Of a stretch of DNA of 42,984 nucleotides, positions 1-12,947 are shown piece after piece. The position numbers were made by a program, and so were the translations under genes. A model generated the notes under the pieces. The model saw nothing but the letters and a program-made list of their open reading frames with translations, was not told the DNA's origin and ran no database searches. The stretch is taken from positions 1-42,984 of the forward strand of contig JAIPMN010000554.1 in NCBI GenBank assembly GCA_020650975.1, read 5' to 3'. How positions within the stretch are numbered: the first letter of the stretch is position 1; the number at the start of each line of letters is the position of its first letter. Source of the DNA: Apostichopus californicus (taxonomy: Eukaryota; Echinodermata; Holothuroidea; Aspidochirotida; Stichopodidae).

Positions 1-12
1 TATTCCTGTAAC

Positions 13-310
13 CAGTCAGAAGAAAAGGAAGAATATCTTCGTGCAGGGAATGCAGCAGAAAGTTAGTTGAATGGTAATGTGTCCTCTTCTTATAACATAA
101 TACATGATATACAGGTGGTAAAATCCTACAGTGACATGACGACCTTCCTTACTGGTTTCGAACCTTTGGACATTGTCCATTGCCTACTTGGTTAGGGTGT
201 CCGCTTATCAAACGGGATGCATTTATTATATTATAAGCAGAGAACACATGATTACCATTCAACTAACTCTTTACTTCATTCTCTGCACGAAGACATTTTC
301 TTTAGACTGA
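13..310. repeat. Large inverted repeat, ~90-bp arms, 113-bp spacer
   Basis: The left arm (about 13-106) and the right arm (about 220-310) are reverse complements at roughly 80-85 percent with few indels. Shared blocks include GTTAGTTGAATGGTAAT and TCTTCGTGCAG. The transcript of either strand would fold into a long hairpin. It may be a foldback or MITE element; no target-site duplication could be assigned, and the left boundary is close to the window edge. Confidence 0.8.
151..216 (+). other. tRNA-like modules inside the inverted-repeat loop (degenerate)
   Basis: In the loop of the 13-310 inverted repeat, a T-arm-like GGTTTCGAACC (154-164) is followed by a small TGGAC/GTCCA hairpin. Next come a D-arm-like CCTACTTGGTTAGG (183-196) and an anticodon-arm-like TCCGCTTATCAAACGGG (200-216) with T at the position of U33. 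The order is permuted compared with a normal tRNA, and the T stem is poor. This may be a tRNA-derived SINE relic or chance. Confidence 0.2.
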
Positions 311-2372
311 TGAAAACGTTGGCTGTAACTTACAGCCCCAAACACGCAGTGTTAATATATCAGTATACTTCATTAAGACCGAAACTGTAAGAACTGTTGA
401 ACCCCTATAGCGATATTACCATCAAGACCTTAGCTTCATATATATGTTTGTGTTTTTCTTCTTTCTATTCTTACAGTTAATCTCTCTCAAATATCTTTGT
501 GGAAAGTCCACGATTGAGGAATTATTTCCAGATCAATTTGTTGATAAAACAAAACCCAAAGAAAGGCTTCTTCACCTTTCAGTATTATTTATCGAACCAT
601 CTTATGCAAGTTGAGTATAACATCGTGCGTCAATATGACACATTTTATTTGATAAAGAGTTGACATGTTTTCCAATGATAGTTTGATGAATATAAATCGA
701 AAACGCCGTGACACTCATTGCGATTTTCCAGAAGGCAAATCCATGTTTTGTATGTTACATCAAAGTGCACAGCGAGATCTACGCTTTAGCTACAAGAAAG
801 GGGACAATTTTTCTTCCTTTAAAGGACAAAACCTAGCCTAATCGAAGTACATAGAGAACCAAACACAAAATGAAAATAAAATAAGAGTAATAAGATTAAT
901 ATCGTTTAAGCATATTTATGATGAAGGGAAGAATGTAAAATTGGGAACATTAATTTTGTACAACTGATCCTCCTGAAAATCTGTTACAATCAAGTTAACA
1001 AGTATTTTCTCACCGTACACAAAATGTCTTGATCTCCCATATTTTCCTGATTACTGAAACAAGAACGAGAAGCTCATTTAAAGCCGTTTCATGGACATGG
1101 CAAGGCGAAGCACCAACCGCAATACGGCGGTTCCAAAACTAGTAGGCCACAAAAGTGGCGGCGAAAGATGTTAGGAACATCCGACGAGTCAAATGCACCG
1201 TTTGTTTCAACGGCATACACCACCGATTGGATATATGGACGCAGACTCTCCCTCCTCCAACCCTGCTTCCACATTGCAGGTCTTAGAAACATAATTGATC
1301 CATCTGCGTCTCAGTATAAAATTTTACGATCTCTTTCCTGTCCTTGTTTCACTAACTTAGTTTGGAATACAATTAGTTATTAGTCTATTATTACGTCATC
1401 CTGATAGGATAGGTCAAGCGACACGTAAGTGATATTTTAAAAACTTGCAGCATACATTCCTATTTATGTCACAAAATAATAGGCCAAATATGAAAACTCA
1501 CGCTTGGTTGTATTTTAATTCAAGTAGTTACGAGCATGTGGGTCATGACGTCATAGGGGTACTATATCCGTAACAAGAATGTAACGTACCTAATATGCTA
1601 GGGCCGAGGAAGTTGTGACCAATATTCAATACCTTCTTTAAGCGATTGCAAAATCTACATAGCCTACTAAGCCTAACTTAGTGCTATATGCCTATGCCTA
1701 GGCCAGACTAACTTGCCAGTCTTTTCCTTCGAGGAGGCGTTCTTTCTTCTTCATTATCCGAAACAAACACATCCTCGGTCTTCGTTTGTCTATGGTTAAA
1801 CATGTATGGTCGAACCCCTCCCCCTCCCCACACCATGTGTTCCACCACTAAGCTGGTGTCCTAAACAGTCGGTGTCTATTACTTGTATAGCCGGAAGCCA
1901 TTTTAACGTTGTCGTTAGATTACAAAGCGTGTTTATAAACTATATGCACATGCAAACACAGTATATACAAAATGAACGTACCGTAGCGTATACGAGTCAA
2001 TAGTGCAGAGTCGGTAAGCAAACAGTGACGTCATTTGTTGACTACATTCCATGTTAGAAGCTGTCTGGCCGATAAACAATTTACCGCTAACTAAGGAGAA
2101 TGTTGTACTACTTACGCAAACATTATTTAAATTTGTACGTATATAGGCCTATTGTCTTATTTACGATTTTGTGCCATTGGGGAAGCATCCTTTCAACTAC
2201 TTTTCTATTACGGCCTGTTATATGAGAGCTACTTTCCTTGAGTTTTAAAAGTTTCCATATGACTGTATTGTATTGTATTGCTTCCCCTCTTTGCAAAAGT
2301 AAGTAAAACGTATAGGCTATTTTTCGTCATGTAAGTATTTCAAGTGAAAATATGAACAATCACTGCTACCTG

Positions 2373-2772
2373 CAGTAGCGGAGCGTCGATACAGTCAGGG
2401 GGGGGGGGCGGATGCCCCCCTGACGGACTCAAATGGACTGCTGGCGCCCTTTTCATCTTTTTACCACTTTTTACTTATTTGCGATTATTGCCTTTTTTAT
2501 TGCGCTCTCATCTACCTATTGACATTTGTCACATTTTGTTGGTGTAATTTTCTGACAAAATGGCGATAACACCTATATATTCTTCGTTTATCTGCAAATA
2601 AGCAAGGCCCGGAAAGGGTCATTTCCGGCGATCTAGAGTGTATCTTTACTCTAAAAATTTCTGAACGCTCCGCGCCAACCAATGGTGGCGCTCCGCTTAG
2701 ATAGTGTCGAAAGCGCCCCTACAGACCATTCTCGCCCCCCCCCCCTGACCAATACCCCTAGCTCCGCCACTG
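2373..2772. mobile_element. hAT-type MITE, 400 bp, with 8-bp target-site duplication
   Basis: The left end is CAGTAGCGGAGC; the right end, reverse-complemented, is CAGTGGCGGAGC. Both run into TCAGGGGGGGGGG about 20 bases in. The element is flanked by perfect 8-bp direct repeats GCTACCTG (2365-2372 and 2773-2780). CAGxGGCGG ends with 8-bp duplications are the hallmark of hAT superfamily elements. No transposase ORF is present, so it is non-autonomous. Confidence 0.88.
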
Positions 2773-3986
2773 GCTACCTGTCGCTTGGCATTGAAGTTTA
2801 GGTTAACTAATCATTATTCAAAGTAAAATAACGAATACAAGTGTGTAATACACACGCTGAATCGAAAAATTGAAGCTAAATACAGCATTTGAACTCAAGC
2901 ATAAATATAAGAGCCACATGTACGGAAAATGCAACACTTGCGCATAAACCCCTGGCGCCTTGTGGACAATTATTTTGGAACACTTGATCTATTTAAAAGC
3001 TTTCCTTGTACCACATGGTAACAATATCCAACTCAAATGAGAGTGGGTGAGAAGGGGGGGGGGTAATTCCTAAGAGGGCCAGAGAGCAAAGTTGGTTGGA
3101 GCATGACATGAAGAACGTTCTGCAATGTGTTATTCTCTCGTTTGCCAACTGTTGAAGTCTTTGCGAATATTATTAGCATTGTTTGGGTGAGATGTTAGTG
3201 CAGAATGATGATGTTTTGTGTATCTTTTCAATTCTTTAAGGTACCGTGTCAGCAGACTAGGACAGATCCAACGTAAATCGTAGTTTCTAGTGGAGAAGAA
3301 CTCCACCTTGTTGGTCTACTTCATTCATGTTACAGAAACTCCCAACAAATATAGTTGTAGACTTACTGCGAGTCGGTCAGTAACGGAAAGTCAAATACAT
3401 TCACTGGCTTCACGAGTAAACTTTAGAAGAGGACGATCGGGCGGAAATTTTAATCGAGTTTAACGGGACGAGAATACTTACCAGCGCCATGTTCCTCTTA
3501 GAGGAGAAAATATCCCTAACGTCCCCAAGAGACATTGAGCTAGACATTCGAGTGACGCTGGCCGGAAGTATAATATGTAATTTAAGAACACGAAACGAGA
3601 CGCATCCAACTGTATTAAGGCAATATTTTAACGTTAAAAATTAACGTGAAATTATGTTATGGAAACCGAAGGTTGAATATAACCTGAATTTGTCTTTGTC
3701 AGATTTGTATTACGTAGGGTAAAGCTATACGTTATTTTAAAAACCGTGTAAAAGTGTCTCATATCACTGCTATAAGATATATTGGTTTCCACAGACGTAG
3801 CAACTGTCGCTTGGTCATTATGAAGGAAATTTGTTGGATGAGGTATTTAACAGCGCAACACATTGTATCTTGTGACCACAGAAGTATCTATAGATAATTA
3901 CTCCCCGATTTCATAACATCGATAAAGTACACTGGCTTTCATGGTTTTACACTTTACCAAACACATCTTTTTTACTATTAATGTCA

Positions 3987-3992
3987 TTTAAT
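3987..3992 (-). promoter_or_regulatory. Possible polyadenylation signal (ATTAAA) of the synaptotagmin gene
   Basis: The variant signal ATTAAA lies on the minus strand about 190 bases past the stop codon. No AATAAA was noticed nearer to the stop. Such a short motif occurs often by chance in AT-rich DNA. Confidence 0.25.
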
Positions 3993-4184
3993 ATAACAGC
4001 TTGCCAGAACTACCGATTAATGTGCGAAAAACGAGGGACTTTACAAAATAGCCTCTACGTAAACGACTTGCAGCAAGCATAAAGTTGGTCCCGATTAGTG
4101 CAAATGCCACTTGTATTTTTAGTTTTCCTCGAAATGATATAAATGTATAAGTCCTCACGTTGTAGCGTTTGTCCGGTATAAAGA

Positions 4185-4492
4185 CTACATGTACAAACTG
4201 TGCCATTTCCTCACAGCTTCTCTTCCAGACAGCATTTGTCCAAAGTGACTCAAATTTCTAGTGTCCGTCAAAATATACGGGCCAAGTATGACCTGTCCGA
4301 GCAGTTTATCTCGTCGCAAATGCCCCTTTTGCATAAGTTGAATAACAAGAACTGTTCTTTCGATGAAGAAGGCAGGTATGACGTAACCAAGCGACTCTGC
4401 AAAGACTGGATTCACAGTACCTTTAATAGAGGGCGTTCTTTCTGTTTTAATTTTCTCGCTGCCACAAACTAGTCTGACCTTTACGTAGGTTT
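4185..4492 (-). CDS. SYT15: Terminal coding exon of synaptotagmin-15-like gene (most of C2B domain)
   Basis: This exon encodes 102 codons including the stop, covering most of the second C2 domain. C2 domains bind phospholipid or SNARE partners in membrane trafficking. The acceptor is TTTTTATTTTCATTCGCAG, a good pyrimidine tract, just before 4492. The two leading bases complete a GAA codon begun in the 11567-11693 exon. Visible landmarks are ETYVKVRLV (beta-strand after loop 1), TVNPVFAES (the usual NPxFxE turn), LLGQVILGPY, and the C-terminal WHSL, the WHxL motif typical of synaptotagmin C2B domains. The protein stops two residues later (TAG, 4187-4185). In the loop equivalent to LDYDKIGKND of synaptotagmin-1 it reads LMQKGHLRRD, so two of three Ca2+-ligand aspartates are gone. 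The GPY plus WHxL ending resembles SYT15 more than SYT17 (comparison from memory). A good polyadenylation signal was not obvious; ATTAAA on the minus strand at 3992-3987 is possible. Confidence 0.9.
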
Positions 4493-6079
4493 CTGCGAAT
4501 GAAAATAAAAACAGAGAAACAGAGAGAGGGGATAAAGTTGTTTCTATTGAATACAATTTTACTAAAAGTTGTAAGAAAGTTTTTAATATTGATGTATTAC
4601 AGATAGGCATGTTCATTTGGCTTGAAGGTGGTAATCGTAACCGCACCCCCCCCCCTCTTACCCCACCCTCTTTTTTTGGAGGTTGCCGTAGTACTGTAGC
4701 AAATGAGTTTGAAAATGCCAACGCATCTTGGAAGATTGATTATGTGTTATACTGCTATATTTCCAGTCGGAATCTATAATGGATTTGGTATACGTTTGTA
4801 CATCAATCAAAAACGAAATGTAGCAATCCAAAAATATAGCAATCCATCCATACAAAACTGTAAAATATTCTGGACGTGCATCTGAAGGCGACGACATAGT
4901 CTAGACTATGTTTTCATGTTTCCTATCCTTATTCAGGAGCCATTTTGTTTTATGATTGTTAAGAACTTGCCTACACCCTCTGGCTGAATTGAAGACATTA
5001 TCACAAATCAACTCCAAGGAGCCATTGGACAGTGATGCATGACAGCTATGTGTAGTGCAGTATACATACAAGTTACTTCAGGGGATTCCAGGCTGCAGGG
5101 ATCAGATTGGGGTGTAATTCTCCTCCTCTATTCAAGCCCCACAAAACTTCAAAGTAGTTTCGTGCACAACCTTGCATCTAGGCCTAGTTAATTTATTTTA
5201 CTTCTAAAATTATTTCTGAGGGAGTACCATTAGACACCCTATATTATTTTTGAGGGAGGAAGGAACTTTTAGACATATTAAAGCCGGCTTCATCGATATA
5301 AGGGTAACTCCTACAGACCTATTCCTTTTTCCAACAGTAATAGGCAGTATGTTATCTCTTGAGCGGTAATTTTTCATTTCAAATGCAAATATATCTAAAC
5401 ATTCAATCAATGCACTCAACTGATCATATACAATGTCAAAACTGGAATAAAAGTCTATTGAAAGGAAAGATTCTTGAACATTTTGAATCAATTTTATGAA
5501 TACAAAACAAGACATTTAAGGAAAGGAAAAATTCCAACACAAAATTTAAAGAGGTAAGTGAGGAAAACATTTTTTCGTCGGCAACAGACTGTTTACAATT
5601 CTGTACTCCATCTACTGTTGCCTGCACGGGGAACAGATACCTTTATTAATTGTCATAACCTAAATCCTGTAGATTTATGCATTCAATTTATTCAATCAGA
5701 ATACTTAGAATACTTCTGTTATGTATATAAGAAACTTTTTAATTTATCGTTTATGTATGTAACAATAAAACTACTAGATCGATTTATTGCAATTACTAGA
5801 CATGATGGATATGCTTCAATATAAATAAAATCGCTTTGACGTAAGACCTCTGTTGATATTTAGTATTTAAACTAGTAAACAAACAAAAAAGATAGATAAA
5901 GTATATTTAAAAATTCAGGGGGATACTATAGATAAATCAAGAGTTGAAATTTCAACAAACGAGAACAATTTTTAATATGTTTGGTACATGGTATATCAAT
6001 TTGTTACCTCTTCCGCGACAACTTTATAATACACCTAACAGGACACCAGCACCCTTGGAAATAGTTGTGGAGGGTGAAA

Positions 6080-6137
6080 CCCTCAGCCCCTCAGCCCTTC
6101 AGCTCTTCAGCCCTTCAACCCTTCAACCCTTCAGTCC
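6080..6137. repeat. Minisatellite, 9-bp unit (CAGCCCTTC)n
   Basis: About six imperfect copies of CAGCCCTTC / CAACCCTTC stand head to tail, just left of dispersed repeat copy A. The array makes a short Ser/Leu/Gln/Pro-rich ORF open by chance. Confidence 0.85.
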
Positions 6138-6200
6138 CACAAAAAACTGTATCTATATTAGCAAAGACATTGCGTGCAGACCTAACTTAAATACCACATG

Positions 6201-6355
6201 TCTCAGAATGCACAATTTTCACGTCTAAAATTGTATTTTTTTTTCTGGGGGTGGATCCCAATGCCCCTATACGCGGGAATCGGCTTTAATGACATTAAGC
6301 GTCACACCCCTCCCTTCTAAAAGTTTCGGATTCTGCCCCGTATAATGCAATTTCG
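6201..6355. repeat. Dispersed repeat, copy A
   Basis: This segment aligns over about 150 bp with 16511-16655. Shared blocks include 'agaatgcac', a T-rich run after 'taaaattgt/ccaaaattt', 'cggctttaatgac' versus 'cagctttaacgac', and a terminal 'cggattctgccccgtata' versus 'cggatccgtccctgctta'. It is probably the 3' part of a degraded DNA transposon. Confidence 0.6.
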
Positions 6356-9300
6356 AATTTCTTTGCCCCAACACTCCTGATTCCTTGCCGTGTTTATTGT
6401 AACCCATGACAACACATTGAAGCACGCATTTTGATACACATCTGTCAAATAACTCAGCAACAAAGGTTCTTCAACCTAGTTTGAACAGGTACGTTAGGTA
6501 CCTTTTGTCCGTCTGTTTGTAAAATGTGTAAATTAAGCTCTTTTTAATATTCAGTTTGACTCTAGTAGGATTGAAAGATCATGCCGTTAAACCTGAACAC
6601 ATTTTATTTATAAATACCATTCAAATCAGATACAATGATGCAATATTATTTTTAACGGATGCAATGTCTACGCAATATGCAGTTTAGCTAACAGGACGGA
6701 AAGTAAACACACTTCAGTAGCATATATAGTTCATTAACATAATTAATCCGTATACTTATACCAACAGATATGAAACCAATTAAAAAAAAACCTAATCATT
6801 ACCATCATTACAAACACACAAACATTGTAATATACACAAATCGCGACTGTATAAGACTTAAAAGAGGGCGCTATGTCATTTTATATCTTTAATCGTTTGG
6901 AAAACTGTCGGGGTATTTGAAAAACATGAAGTCCTTTTGAATTTTTGATTTTTATCCAAATACAAGCTTGTTCTGCAAAGACTGCAATCCATACAAACAT
7001 TAATGGGAAAATAAAATAAACTATTTTGACCATACATATATATATTCATGTTTCTTTACACAATTTTTTTGAGAGTTACAAAAATAGAGGATATGGTTCT
7101 TTGCGTATCCAAAGAGCACAACTAAATCCACAGTTATAACGACGCGAAGTAGAAATATTTACATTTCTTTAAAATTCAGGACATATGATCATGATCACGT
7201 TTGTTCCAACCATAATCTGCGTACGACATTCGTGATTCTCATCATTCGCTTCATCAAGTTTTGCATGCCTGGCGGGCGTTCACATTTGGAACTGGAAACC
7301 AACTTAATCTCGAAAATAAATCATCATTTATTAACGGACTGATAGTTTGCTCAAATTTGAATAATCAAGCAAATCTACTATTTAACTGAACTTTATTTCC
7401 TGTTGTTAAGACAATAATCTCCGAATGGCATTTTTCAGTCTGTGACGTATATATTTCGTTCATTTACTGAATATTATTACTGGTAATGGAAATGTTTTGC
7501 TAATGCACGGCATGAAGAGATTATCCACCAAAGTGGATAAGTTAAGCTAGGTAATGGAATACTAATCCTGAGACGATGCATAAAAAAGCAAAGGTAACAA
7601 TATTCTCAATACTAGCAAACTACATCACCGCGTTGTTAGCCATATAACAGTAATTGTAGAATGCAAAGTGATGCATCCAGCTGAGTTGTGGATGCAAGGA
7701 ATTGCCATTAATCTCCGTGACACCATATTCGTCTACGAACAAGTTAATAAATTTGGAAATTCTATCCAACTGATCTTAGGGTAAAAGCAGAACAATTTTA
7801 ATGTTCCCTGAGTTTCTTGAGTATTCGCAAAAACCAAATAAAAAACTTCGGAGATTCATATTTTAATGCGAATAAGTTACCTGTACAGCACTTTCAAACG
7901 GGAGTTATAATATAGGAGTTATGTAATGTCGCCCTCTACTTGGTTCTCTAGAACCATTAACTACATGAACTTGCCTGGTAACCGCCACTAAAGCCATTTA
8001 AAGATGAAAATAATACCAGAATCGTACCCACCACCTCTTACCAAAAACAATATCACACTGTATAACCGGTCAAGCATCCCCATAGTGTACAGTATGAACT
8101 GTACCGTAAACTACTTCCTATAGGTAAACGGTATCTAATTCTAAGGTGATAGGTGTCCTCATAATTGTATAGTGATAATTGTACAATCAAATAGAGTAGT
8201 GATTTTACGATACGTCATGCAGCGACTGAGGGAACTATATCGGTGGTTCTTGTCACCTGACAACACTCATTCGGTATATTCATGTTAATAATGAAAGTGT
8301 AACTGGCGTTATTAAAATATGGATCATAAACAAACAGATTTAGTTCACATAATGGAAATTCTTAATCTTCAGTTGGTTTTCTCAGAAAAGTGAAGTAAAC
8401 TTTCAAAACAACTTTTTTTTTTAAATAGGTCCTTCAAAAATCTCAAACAGGAAACTTATTTTTATTTGTAATGATGAAGTATCAGTCAACAAAATCAATT
8501 ACAAAAGAAGCAGAAAGATAAAAAACAAGGTGAAAAAGAAAAAAAGAGTAGACATTTGTCAACAAGTTTGCTAATATGTAGTTCTGATATGACGTAAAGG
8601 TGTGCCTTCAACTGTCAAATTTGATGAAATTATTTTATTTTAATTTGATTTTTTGGAAGAAAAAGGAATTAAGGGCGCACTGGGATAACAATTCTGTCAT
8701 CAATTTCTGTACGATAAAGTGCAGTTGATAATAAAGGTAAGCTATGACATAAGGCTGAAAATGTAAAAACATTTTTGCCAATGAGTGTGTTACGTCGTAC
8801 TTATAAAGTAAAAGCAAAGAGTTGTTTTTCTGTTACCTCAAATTCACATACTATTTTGCATAACTTTCCAAAACTATCACCCATGTTATAAACTGAGCAA
8901 TGAAACATTAGTCTTAGTGGGTAAATAGTTCAAAGTATTTCTGTTTTCATTGTACACCATAGAACCACACAAATTTGCAGTGTAAGTCCGCATTTCGGGA
9001 ATAGTCCTAAATTGACCTATAAAGTGACGTTCTTGGCATTTTCTGAGTATCATCATTCTAGTTTTATACTTGAATTGTGGTACGACACCTACAAAGTTTC
9101 ACAAGTACGAAACAACATTTACTCATTACACGGGCTTATCAAATTTATATGTTTCAGAATATGACATTTCCAAATAGCCCCACCTTTTTAACTTTGCACA
9201 CTACGGAGGTTTTGTAAACCGTTACTGATGCACTTTTCATTTTTGCACAGACCCAGACTCATATTTATATTACTCACATTAGAAACTTGTGAATACCTAT

Positions 9301-10124
9301 ATAACAAACTTTAAAGGGTGCTAACATAAGCCTTCAAGAGGCCCTAAAAAAGGTTTTGTGTGTACCAGATGCCGCTTAAATGTCATAACAAGTTACGGTA
9401 TGTATCATGTCAAACCGTATTACTAATATGTTAAGTGAGTCTTTGATGTCATAACCAAGTCATCTTATGAACTGGTTATTTCAGAAAGTCATATTTCGAG
9501 TTGTGAATTTTAAAGCTGAAGTATTGGTGGTGTGTACTAATGGGGTAACTAACGAAGCAAACAGACTTTCCCTGATTTATATAGATATATACCTCATTTA
9601 TCATATTTTATGAATATAACTTACGTTTTTTTTACTTTTGCCAAATAATGTCTTAGCATTACTTTATACAGTGAACAGATTCAGATATGTGATTTGAACA
9701 TTACGGAATCATTTTGTTCTGTTATTACTCAATCCATTAAAAGTAATAACCGTTACAGAATTTCACACTCAAAAAATTGATGGCGTAAACTAATTAACAT
9801 TATAGGCAGATTTTTAATGCCAACATCTTACCAATCCTCACATGTCACAAGTAAACGTTTCGTTTCGCTTCACTTAACATTTTGACATATATTCGCAACT
9901 TCATGTTTGTTTTGTGCTGTACAGTTTTAACATATAACACGAATAGTAAAATGGAAAAGATATTAATGAAAATTTTGCACATGATGGAACATCGAAATGA
10001 AACTGTTTTTCACTTAAATTCATCGCACGGGTGAGATGATAAATATAACATGTTATTGTTTTTTTTTAAACTTCTTCAGCCATAACACACTGGCATGTGT
10101 TAGATCTCAGAATACGGTCTTCTA

Positions 10125-10180
10125 TAGAGCCTGCTATGAAAGAACCTACTATGAAAGAGCCTGCTACGCCTGCTATGAAA
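10125..10180. repeat. Imperfect 15-bp tandem repeat
   Basis: The units are variants of AGAGCCTGCTATGAA: four partial or complete copies, including AGAACCTACTATGAA. A G-rich tract follows at about 10188. Confidence 0.75.
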
Positions 10181-11566
10181 TTTAACGGGGTTGGGGGGGG
10201 GGGGCATTTATGTAAAAGAGAATGAGGTAAAAAATGTTACGTCCGTCATAATTTCTTCATCACTATCTAATAAACCCTTTCATTAGTCCAACTGCAGATC
10301 GGAATGGCGCCGATCAATCCGTCTAATGACTTGTTTGTGACTGGAAACTTAATAATAAATCTGTTACCAAGTCCATCCTGTAAATGCTTATTAATGTAAC
10401 ACTAATATGCTTACAGCAGCGTGAATAGCATCTCAACAATTTTGTTAACAATTATGTGATGTGTTATTGGATAAAACTAGGTTTAAAGTTATGTTAAATG
10501 TAATGGTTATTATTTTCTTTTATTGACGTGTTTATAATTCAGTACATGATTTATGCCAATATTTATAAAATATTCTAAAATAAGAATTAATGACTGTAAC
10601 CTTCCGGCAACCTTTCTTCGTCGAATTTATTACAACCATGGTTTCAAATTGTCTGAAACAGATGAAACGGTCAATAGCTCGGTTCGTTCGAGCAACGATT
10701 TCGTTTTTTCATTTTGGTAACAGATAGTTGAATTTAAGTTCCAGTCTGTCGTATAGCTTTGATGGGGTGTCGCAAATGTACAACCTGAGGCAAGATACAA
10801 CTTTAACTAGAATTAATTCCTCACTGATATCTGAGGCAAACTGATAGCATTACAGCAATGTATCATTCTGTGTGTACGCATGTTATCTTAAAACTGGTGA
10901 CATGGCATTGCAAAGGGGTAACTGTGAATTACCTTTACAATATAATTGACTACAAACGCAAACTATAAGCAATAATAAAAAGGGGTTGGGGTTGGGGAGG
11001 GAGATACATGAGCTTATTGAACAAGGAATCACAACAGCTTTCAGAAGCAAGATTCAAAACAATCACAAATGACAGATTAAAGGCATTGAAGACTCGCACC
11101 AAACCGCGTGCCGCGCTCTAAAAAAGTTAACTTTCCGTTGCTTGCAAGTGAATTTTTATCGCGTCGCTACAAAATGCAGACAGTAATGAAACCTTGTTAT
11201 CTTTAGCTGGACCTGAGGTGTCCATCGCTGTATCGTTTGTACACTGTGCTGTGGGTATTGACCGCATCTGTACGTACTGACTGTACACTATAGTGTCTAA
11301 TTACCGACGGTAGCAAGATGTGTACGTGTATTTTCTGGGATCAATGGTGGTGTCTAATACTTAGAACTGTTACGCCTCATTCGAAACTAGGTCGGATTAC
11401 CGGCATTAGACGTTTCTTTTTGCGCGAGTCTTCACACCCTTGAATATATTATAATTTAGTTTTTGATTAATAATCTAGGAATACAATATTATACAGGACA
11501 CAAGTATAGGGGAATAGACAAAGTTAGATTGTTTATATAATATGTAAGGTTGAAATATATACTCAC

Positions 11567-11693
11567 CAATGTACTCTTCGCTAAGTCCCTTCTGTAGTGG
11601 AATGTCTTGAACTCTGAGAATAACTACTGAAAGACGGTCTAGGGACGGAAGGTAGGCTAAGGAGATCATAATTCGACCTAGGTCTTCTGACAG
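11567..11693 (-). CDS. SYT15: Coding exon of synaptotagmin-15-like gene (start of C2B)
   Basis: This 127-nt exon encodes about 42 residues opening the C2B domain: LGRIMISLAYLPSLDRLSVV is the classic 'G-x-L-x-x-S-L-x-Y-x-P' first two strands, followed by VQDIPLQKGLSEEYI. The acceptor follows a T-rich tract and GACGCACAG; it gives phase 0, matching the phase-0 end of the 28715-29057 exon. The donor is ATTG|GTGAGT (GT at 11566-11565), phase 1, matching the two bases supplied by the terminal exon. In loop 1 the position of the first Ca2+-binding aspartate is occupied by a Gln/Lys-type residue, and the SDPYV aspartate becomes Glu (IETYV across the junction). Both support a Ca2+-insensitive C2B. 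The 17-kb intron lies upstream and a 7-kb intron downstream. Confidence 0.88.
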
Positions 11694-12947
11694 CTGTGCG
11701 TCAAATATAAAGACATAAAAGAAATACCAACAATTGAAATAAATGTATTCATTAATTTATAAATGACGTATACACAAGGTAATACGGTTTGATGATACCA
11801 ATTGTAACGTCAGAAATATTCCTTCGACTCAGGTTTGATAAAACAGTAACTAAGCATAATGACCAAGCATAAAGTTATTTTGAAATATGATATGAAACGT
11901 GATGTAAAAGCATACAAAGATAACAAAAAATGTAACACAATAGATGGTGAACCCCTCCCCTCCCCCGTCCACCCCCCCCCCAAAAATAGACACACACATT
12001 GTGTGTATTACATTCAGACTGATGACCCCATTGTTTTTATATTCATTGTTCAACCGTAACCTTAACAATACAATTCTTTTGAGGATGTGGTGATTCTTGC
12101 TAAATGACGTCTGAGGACTTACTTTAAATACATTTGGAATTATTTTGCTCAAGTCTTCAGTAAGAATACAATACAAATGCATACACACTGACAAAAAACA
12201 TACACACAAACATACAAACAAGTTGATTTATTATTGTGAATAAATAATATTTCTACTTTCATATGAAAGGTCAAAGCGGTCAAATCTTTTTATAGAAATA
12301 GCGAATTTTCAATTGAATATGGGCGTAAGAGGCGACCGAGATGACGGAGTCGTAAGTCTTTTACGTAAACATTGTGTACAACATATATAGATGGATCGTT
12401 GCAGATTACACATCTAGAAGCGAGGGATTCATTAACAAAGTCTCTGTTATTCTGTGTCCGCTTTGTATACTGTGTGGATAGATATACTTACACTTCTAAT
12501 GCATGGAAGATCATTCTAAATTTAACATACATTAGCAATATGCATCGCATATTCGGATTAGCTTCAGGCTACATTATTTGGAGTTATAAATTCATATCTT
12601 AATCGCAACACATTTAGGTATGCATCGCCAGGCTTTTAAGTCAAAATTATCATATTTCAAAATAAGAACGGTAAAACTCTGTAGGTCACGATACATCTGT
12701 GTATATACGCTGACGTGTATATCATGTTGACAATTGCGGTGTAAACGCTTTTTATATTATAGGCTACCAAGACTCAATGTCAGTAACATCACAGCTTTTG
12801 CGTTCATGAAAGGACACTCATGGTTGCCTGCACACCAGGCTTGTCGTTTAACCGTGTCATTAATGTCATTCATGATGTTTGGTGTTAAAGTTAGGTTGTC
12901 ACTTCGCCGCAAATAGTCACCTCTTTAGAGGCCATTTATCCAAAAAA

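Larger units (their letters stand above)
1..4184. other. 3' flank / 3' UTR region downstream of the synaptotagmin gene
   Basis: This is noncoding by my reading apart from any 3' UTR of the minus-strand gene just left of 4185. It carries a large inverted repeat at 13-310, a hAT MITE at 2373-2772, a short TGTAT pentanucleotide run near 2264 and a poly-G tract at about 3053-3063. Short ORFs at 1089-1383 and 1806-2003 have no recognisable features. Confidence 0.6.
4493..11566 (-). other. Intron of synaptotagmin gene, about 7.1 kb, phase 1, within C2B
   Basis: The intron is bounded by GTGAGT and CATTCGCAG on the minus strand, splitting C2B after its first loop. It contains a 9-bp-unit minisatellite (6080-6137), one copy of the dispersed repeat (6201-6355), a 15-bp imperfect tandem repeat (10125-10180) and a long poly-G tract near 10190. 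The long AT-rich part from about 6.4 to 10.1 kb shows no gene or strong repeat to my reading. Confidence 0.8.

Noticed and set aside
1089-1383. Overlapping plus and minus ORFs in a slightly GC-richer patch
   Set aside because: Both frames are short, have no recognisable motif, splice sites or conserved composition, and are mutual shadows.
4200-4472. 90-codon plus-strand ORF
   Set aside because: It is the antisense shadow of the terminal synaptotagmin exon, whose minus-strand reading is clearly the real one.
5210-5515. 101-codon minus-strand ORF that reads fairly protein-like
   Set aside because: No family recognised, no splice sites of quality, and the surrounding DNA is ordinary intron sequence.
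6080-6137. CRISPR-like regular short repeats
   Set aside because: The 9-bp units are contiguous without spacers, in a eukaryotic intron; this is a minisatellite.
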